64,000 nucleotides of DNA from Strigamia acuminata (lineage: Eukaryota > Arthropoda > Chilopoda > Geophilomorpha > Linotaeniidae), in NCBI GenBank assembly GCA_949358305.1, contig OX442314.1:15121060-15185059 (forward strand). Reading direction: 5' to 3'. A program made the translations under genes and the position numbers. The notes beneath the pieces were generated by a model. It saw only the letters and a program-made list of their open reading frames with translations, did no database searches and had not been told where the DNA came from. Below, piece by piece: positions 63,657-64,000 of the stretch. The first letter of the stretch is position 1. Each line of letters starts with the position of its first letter.

Positions 63657-64000
63657 TTGGTAATCATCCCACGCTTGTTCCGATAATGAACTTAATTCTT
63701 CAGTCTGTTCTCGTCCCAACTTGTGAATTTTTTCAACCATCGTAGGTTCACTCTCCGAATCTGAAACATCCGCTTGTTTGACACCTTTGTTTGCCTCGCT
63801 GGAATATTGTTCAGTGCCCGAAGATTGTCCCGCACTTTTTCCACCTCCACTGCTGGACGAATGTGATTTTGAGCCACGCGAATGACGTCGCACGTGGTGA
63901 ATGAGCGTTTTTTGATTGCAACCGTCCGAACCATTGGCACTGCCCTGAGTTAGGGAATGATTGTCAGATCCAGAATCACTTCTTCGTATGTGACGTCGTC
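63657..64000 (-). CDS. klar: Klarsicht-like KASH protein, partial upstream exon (runs off the window)
   Basis: First visible coding exon of the minus-strand LINC-complex gene; its 5' end is beyond base 64000. The open frame covers 114 complete codons (residues 1-114 in my window numbering) with no stop. It is rich in Ser, Gly, Arg and His (for example SHSSSSGGGKSAGQ), then acidic (DVSDSESEP), then helical around LGREQTEELSSLSEQAWDDYQ. The exon ends after a Gln codon at a donor reading CAA|GTAAAA, phase 0. Low-complexity Ser/acidic stretches between helical segments fit Klarsicht better than the regular spectrin ladder of nesprin/MSP-300. The symbol rests on the KASH end of the same chain plus this layout, from memory of the family and not from a search. 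Confidence 0.85.

Noticed and set aside
1-64000. tRNA, rRNA, known microRNA and CRISPR arrays
   Set aside because: No cloverleaf, rRNA core or regular spaced repeats, and none of the widely conserved arthropod microRNA sequences I could recall, was seen on either strand.

Overview
The window is AT-rich animal DNA: long homopolymer A/T tracts, microsatellites, small exons separated by long introns, GT-AG splice signals, and DNA-transposon remnants. The protein that can be identified ends in a KASH domain, which restricts it to eukaryotes with LINC complexes. Exon style, base composition and the Klarsicht-like protein suggest an arthropod, perhaps a springtail or another AT-rich hexapod or crustacean. 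That is inference; no species can be read from the sequence.

Right third (about 50.8-64 kb, minus strand): the 3' part of one gene. Nine coding exons can be chained with consistent reading phase across all eight introns, giving the last 635 residues of a LINC-complex protein. In order these are a Ser/Gly-rich and acidic region, spectrin-like helical segments, a basic linker with a protein phosphatase 1 docking motif, one transmembrane helix, and a KASH peptide ending PPPV. The protein is best called Klarsicht/nesprin family, with Klarsicht more likely. The gene continues past base 64000.

Middle (about 40.7-48.7 kb): a cluster of transcription starts. On the minus strand there is a TATA box, a tiny first coding exon (Met-Ala) and a phase-matched second exon for an unrecognised protein. 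Further along are two short first coding exons, at 43.1 kb and 40.8 kb, that both end in phase 2 at strong splice donors, as expected for alternative promoters of one minus-strand gene. Their shared downstream exon is not visible, so it is probably beyond base 1. The same region carries plus-strand splice signals: an intron at 44.3-44.5 kb, a 33-base micro-exon, and an exon end at 47.2 kb. It is probably transcribed from both strands.

Left part (1-40.7 kb): no convincing coding exon or RNA gene. It is best explained as the long first intron of the 40.8/43.1 kb gene or as intergenic regulatory DNA. It holds a complete non-autonomous Tigger/pogo-like MITE with TA target duplication (29,992-30,493), a 45-base poly-A, several microsatellites, and small symmetrical motifs: perfect CRE palindromes, inverted CAGGTG/CACCTG pairs, and a stable hairpin beside a CRE. 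A second MITE remnant lies inside or just beside the klar-like gene near 60.6 kb. No tRNA, rRNA or CRISPR was seen.
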